Shown: positions 60,750 through 64,000 of the stretch, in pieces | Layout: each line of letters begins with the position of its first letter | Position numbering within the stretch: position 1 is the first letter of the stretch | NCBI RefSeq assembly: GCF_032062135.1 | Contig: NC_092859.1 | Span: 29,863,753-29,927,752, forward strand | Direction of reading: 5' to 3' | Length of the DNA stretch: 64,000 nt | From: Pyxicephalus adspersus | Taxonomy: Eukaryota; Chordata; Amphibia; Anura; Pyxicephalidae | Translations under genes and position numbers: made by a program | Notes under the pieces: generated by a model | Seen by the model: only the letters and a program-made list of their open reading frames with translations | Database searches by the model: none | What the model was told of the DNA's origin: nothing

Positions 60750-63700
60750 GTAAGTTTTAGATTGTTATTCAAATTCACCCTTTATGGCAGACAGAAACTA
60801 AATGTCAGAATGTTTAGTTGTTCAATGTTGTTCACATTTAGCATTTTTCATATTAGCCATGGTGACAATAGTCACCCAGATAAACAGAGAGTGAGGAACA
60901 CAGGCCATAAAAATGGAAGTTTGAAATACTCAGAATTAAACAAAAAAAATTGTACTGTTCTGTTGAACTTCAAAACACTCCCTTTATGTTATGGAGCTAG
61001 GAGGAGGTGCGGGTGAGCTATTTGTTGTCTAAATTAGGTAAGCAGCATAGCATGACCAATGCAGATCTTTCATAGTTAGAGTAAGATAGAGGCAGGGAGC
61101 GTAGTCTCCCTAGGACAGAATTTGTGTTACTGGTGGAATCACCAGGTGAAAATAAGAACAAAAAAGCCTGAAAAGAAAAATGAATGCAGCCATCGCATCT
61201 AAGAACTAGTAAGCTTCAACATACTAGTTTTGGGGTTTAGATATTTGTGAAGTGACGCTGAACCTAAAAGCAAGCAGCTAAAGGACCACATCTTATGTAA
61301 GGATAACTAAAAAACAAATATAAGCATGCAGTCAGCTTTTCCATGCATTGGTGATAGTACAGGCTGTTTTTTTTTATTCAAACATTCAAGTCTGACATAA
61401 ACGGTTTTGTTATGTTTGATAAAAACTGATAAAGCTTCAGTTTAGTGAGACCAGTGATGTGGGAAAGTACTGACTACAAAGAGGTCTTTAATACACATCT
61501 GCACAATGAAGTTAATAATTCACAGTTATAATTTAGTTTCATTGATTAATACAGTGCTTTATTGTCGCCTGGAACAAAGTACTAGAAATCCTGTGTCTGA
61601 GCCAAATGGTTTAAATATTTGGTGGCCTAAAGCAGTAAGAGAAATATGTGGGCTGATCTGGCCTTCATTCTAGTTCTTTTTCTTCAGTAAAAAAAGTTTT
61701 ATAAATTATAATTCCAGATAAAAAAACGGGGAAGAGAAATGGGGAACAAACTTTTTGCTTATATTGGCAATGTTTCATCTTTTATTCATGGGGATAATAA
61801 AACTGCACTGTACCTGGTCACAAAAGGCAGCAACTCACTTATACTCTTATTTTCCATTTTAGAGTATTTTGAGACCCAAAATCACAATTCCTGATTTACA
61901 TACAGGTCAGGCATTAGCAGAATATCCATGCCAGGGCATTTGTAACCCCTACCACCTAATTTAATGCAACCATTTCACTAATTTCAAGTGGCAGAGCTTT
62001 GTGCAATGCTACCAAACCTGTTTCACCATAGAAAAAAAGAACAAATAAGTCTATGCAGAAACAAGACAATTCTGGGAATATCAAGTTCATGGTACCTTCC
62101 TTCAAAGTGATTACTCTCATTACCTCTCCATATCACTACTACAGAACACAGTAATAAATTTTCCCTGGGGGGAGATACTGCATGTCTCAGGAAACCTGTA
62201 CATAAATACAATAAAATAAAATGACAAATGTCCTGTTCTATGAAAGAAAGAAGTTACTTTTTCTTGCCTTAGACCTGCTGGCCAATGACTTTCACCAGCA
62301 TAAACACAGCATTACTTCTTTTGGAATCTCCCCTACAATATAATTGTACTACCAATAGACATGTAGATCTGTTATCTAATGCACTGCTGTCACTTGGGAT
62401 GCTGACCACATTAATTGGTACATCCCACAGGAATGGACAAAAATGCATGCAGCAGTGCATTACGTGAACACATTGCATGCAATACTTTAGTGGGAACTTC
62501 AGGTCATTGATCTGTATGCAAAGTCTGATGCCTTTGCATATTGTACACTTAACACAATTAAACTGCACAAAAATGTGTATATAGTGATATGTGACTGCTG
62601 TGCTATGGATGATAAGGGAGTAGTTGTTTCCTATACTCCTGACCTTTACACAATGTAAATTAAACACTACACGCCCCCCCCTTCAATGTATACTGGGCTG
62701 TACTTTGGATTAACTCTTGGCCCCCACATTTACCCTTACATACACCTTAGTATTTCTTGACACAAATACTGTAGCATGTGTAAATGAATCAAGCAATTCT
62801 AACAAATACCTTCACGCTATAAAAGTACAGCATTTCTATGCCCTTTATTAGCCCTTCGGGTGTTGGAAAATATGTAATCTGGCCCCTGGAATATGTAATA
62901 TGGCCCACAAAATAGGTTGGACATCCCTGATTCATTTTGCTATTTTTTATTTTGCTCATACTTCTATTTTAATTACAAGGGTGGTCAGTTGGTTTCAAAG
63001 AAATGGTAATATTTTTAAGGTATAACACGGTAATTGCTTTGTATACAGTATAAATAATACATATATATGTAATGCATCATATCTGTCTTTATTTCCATCA
63101 ACCAATGAGAATAGTTTTTCCATCAGGATGCTTCTCAGTATTCCAGCTCAGCTGTGGACATCGCTGACAGATGAACACATTGTATTGTGCTGATTCTGGC
63201 ACTCTGTCCATAGCCCAGTTTTCACAAGAGAGAAATAATTACCGTAATTAGCTAATGGCTTCCGGAGGCAAAAGAGAATGCTTGAATGCCAAAATCAACA
63301 CTGATCAGTGTATGGCTGTAAATGATAAGCTGTCATTCCTTGGAAAGGTCCAAAGGAGAGGAAGAGTCACTGGGAGTGAATATTTTATGCTTTAATTTGT
63401 ACACCAGGCAAGGGCTCTTACTTTTGGATAGCTTAGAGAAGTATAAGAACCCTTGTCTGGTGTTTACTGCCATCTGAAGCTCTGGGAGAGGTTTACTCTC
63501 ACTTTCTGTCCTGCTGACTTCATTTTACCTGAAAAAAAATAGGGAGGAAGTCTGCAACAGGAATGCAGACTGAAAACAAAATGCTAGATCATCTATCAGT
63601 GTTTATTTCTGTCAGTGTCCTATTTGCAGTTCAACTCTTCCAATCCTTTCCCATTCTGTCAAAACATAGAAAACACAGACAATTTAAAGAAACCCTGTCA

Positions 63701-64000
63701 CTACACAAGGAGCAGCTGAGCCAGCACAGACCGTAATCAGTCACTCCAATAAGAGGGCTATGACATGCAAGGAACAAGAGGGCAGTGCTAGGAAAGTGAA
63801 ACACATTTGTGAAGTGTTAATTCTTTAGCAAGTTCAAGGGGATATTGCAGATAAATAAGGAAACGCTTATGCAAAGAAAAATTACTGCAAGGTTCAAATA
63901 CTTAATTTACAGTAATTTTACATGTTAAGTGGCGACTGAGTTTCCTTAAAGCTTCTCTGATATTTAAATTTTGAACTCAGATCTTTTTTTAAAGAGATTC
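60750..64000. other. DENND2A: DENND2A intron, continuing past the window
   Basis: Starts with donor GAA|GTAAGT. I searched by eye for the next conserved segment (VLVVDLVN) and did not find it. Contains a hAT fragment at 62850 and a repeat relative of 7435-7560 at about 61150-61255. Confidence 0.8.
62850..62929. mobile_element. Truncated hAT-like fragment
   Basis: The phrase ATGGCCCACAAAATAGG followed by TTGGACATCCCTG is a typical hAT 3' end (reverse complement CAGGGATGTCCAA). No matching left end is visible. Confidence 0.45.

Noticed and set aside
60525..61016. 163-codon frame taken as one CDS
   Set aside because: Only 60572-60749 is the exon; the rest is intron on either side, shown by AG at 60570-60571 and GTAAGT at 60750.

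Overview
The window is vertebrate nuclear DNA, most likely from a frog. It is AT-rich and intron-dominated, with consensus GT-AG introns, V-SINE-type tRNA-derived SINEs, L1-like and CR1/L2-like LINE remnants, hAT-type MITEs and many fold-back elements. The protein resembles tetrapod DENND2A. The frog assignment is an inference from the repeat content and protein divergence; no species marker is visible.

The only protein-coding gene I can support is DENND2A, on the + strand. Thirteen exons (34314-35423, 40510-40634, 49792-49901, 50583-50774, 51385-51478, 52634-52684, 53064-53251, 54036-54145, 54462-54531, 56399-56476, 57048-57188, 57967-58115, 60572-60749) join in consistent phase. From the conserved ATG at 34513 they encode 799 codons with no internal stop. 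They cover the disordered N-terminal half, the uDENN module and most of the cDENN module. The dDENN module and the stop codon lie beyond the right edge; by comparison with the human protein roughly 175 residues are missing. DENND2A is a guanine-nucleotide exchange factor for Rab9, acting in late endosome to trans-Golgi transport.

A good candidate upstream exon (29733-29831) carries an ATG that reads in frame across the splice into 34314. It would add 89 residues to the N-terminus. A more speculative purine-rich segment at about 2800-3310 might be a 5' non-coding exon.

Layout: 1-29732 is intergenic or 5' intronic sequence. It holds SINEs, a hAT element nested in a SINE, a GATA repeat, a large degraded minisatellite (5648-6665), an AAT repeat, three further hAT elements or fragments and several fold-back elements. 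The span 29832-34313 is an intron with an L1-like insertion flanked by a perfect 16-bp target duplication. From 34314 to 60749 DENND2A exons alternate with introns containing SINEs, MITEs, a CR1/L2-like LINE tail, an intact ACGA-rich fold-back transposon between two DENN exons (54755-55178), a degraded 30-nt tandem array just before an exon (57605-57935), and a 400-bp polypurine tract (58465-58890). The part after 60749 is intron.

I saw no tRNA or rRNA gene, no CRISPR array, no viral gene and no second host gene. I found no wholly new system. The most interesting points are the upstream coding exon, the small acidic cassette exon, and the repeat structures sitting close to DENN-domain exons.
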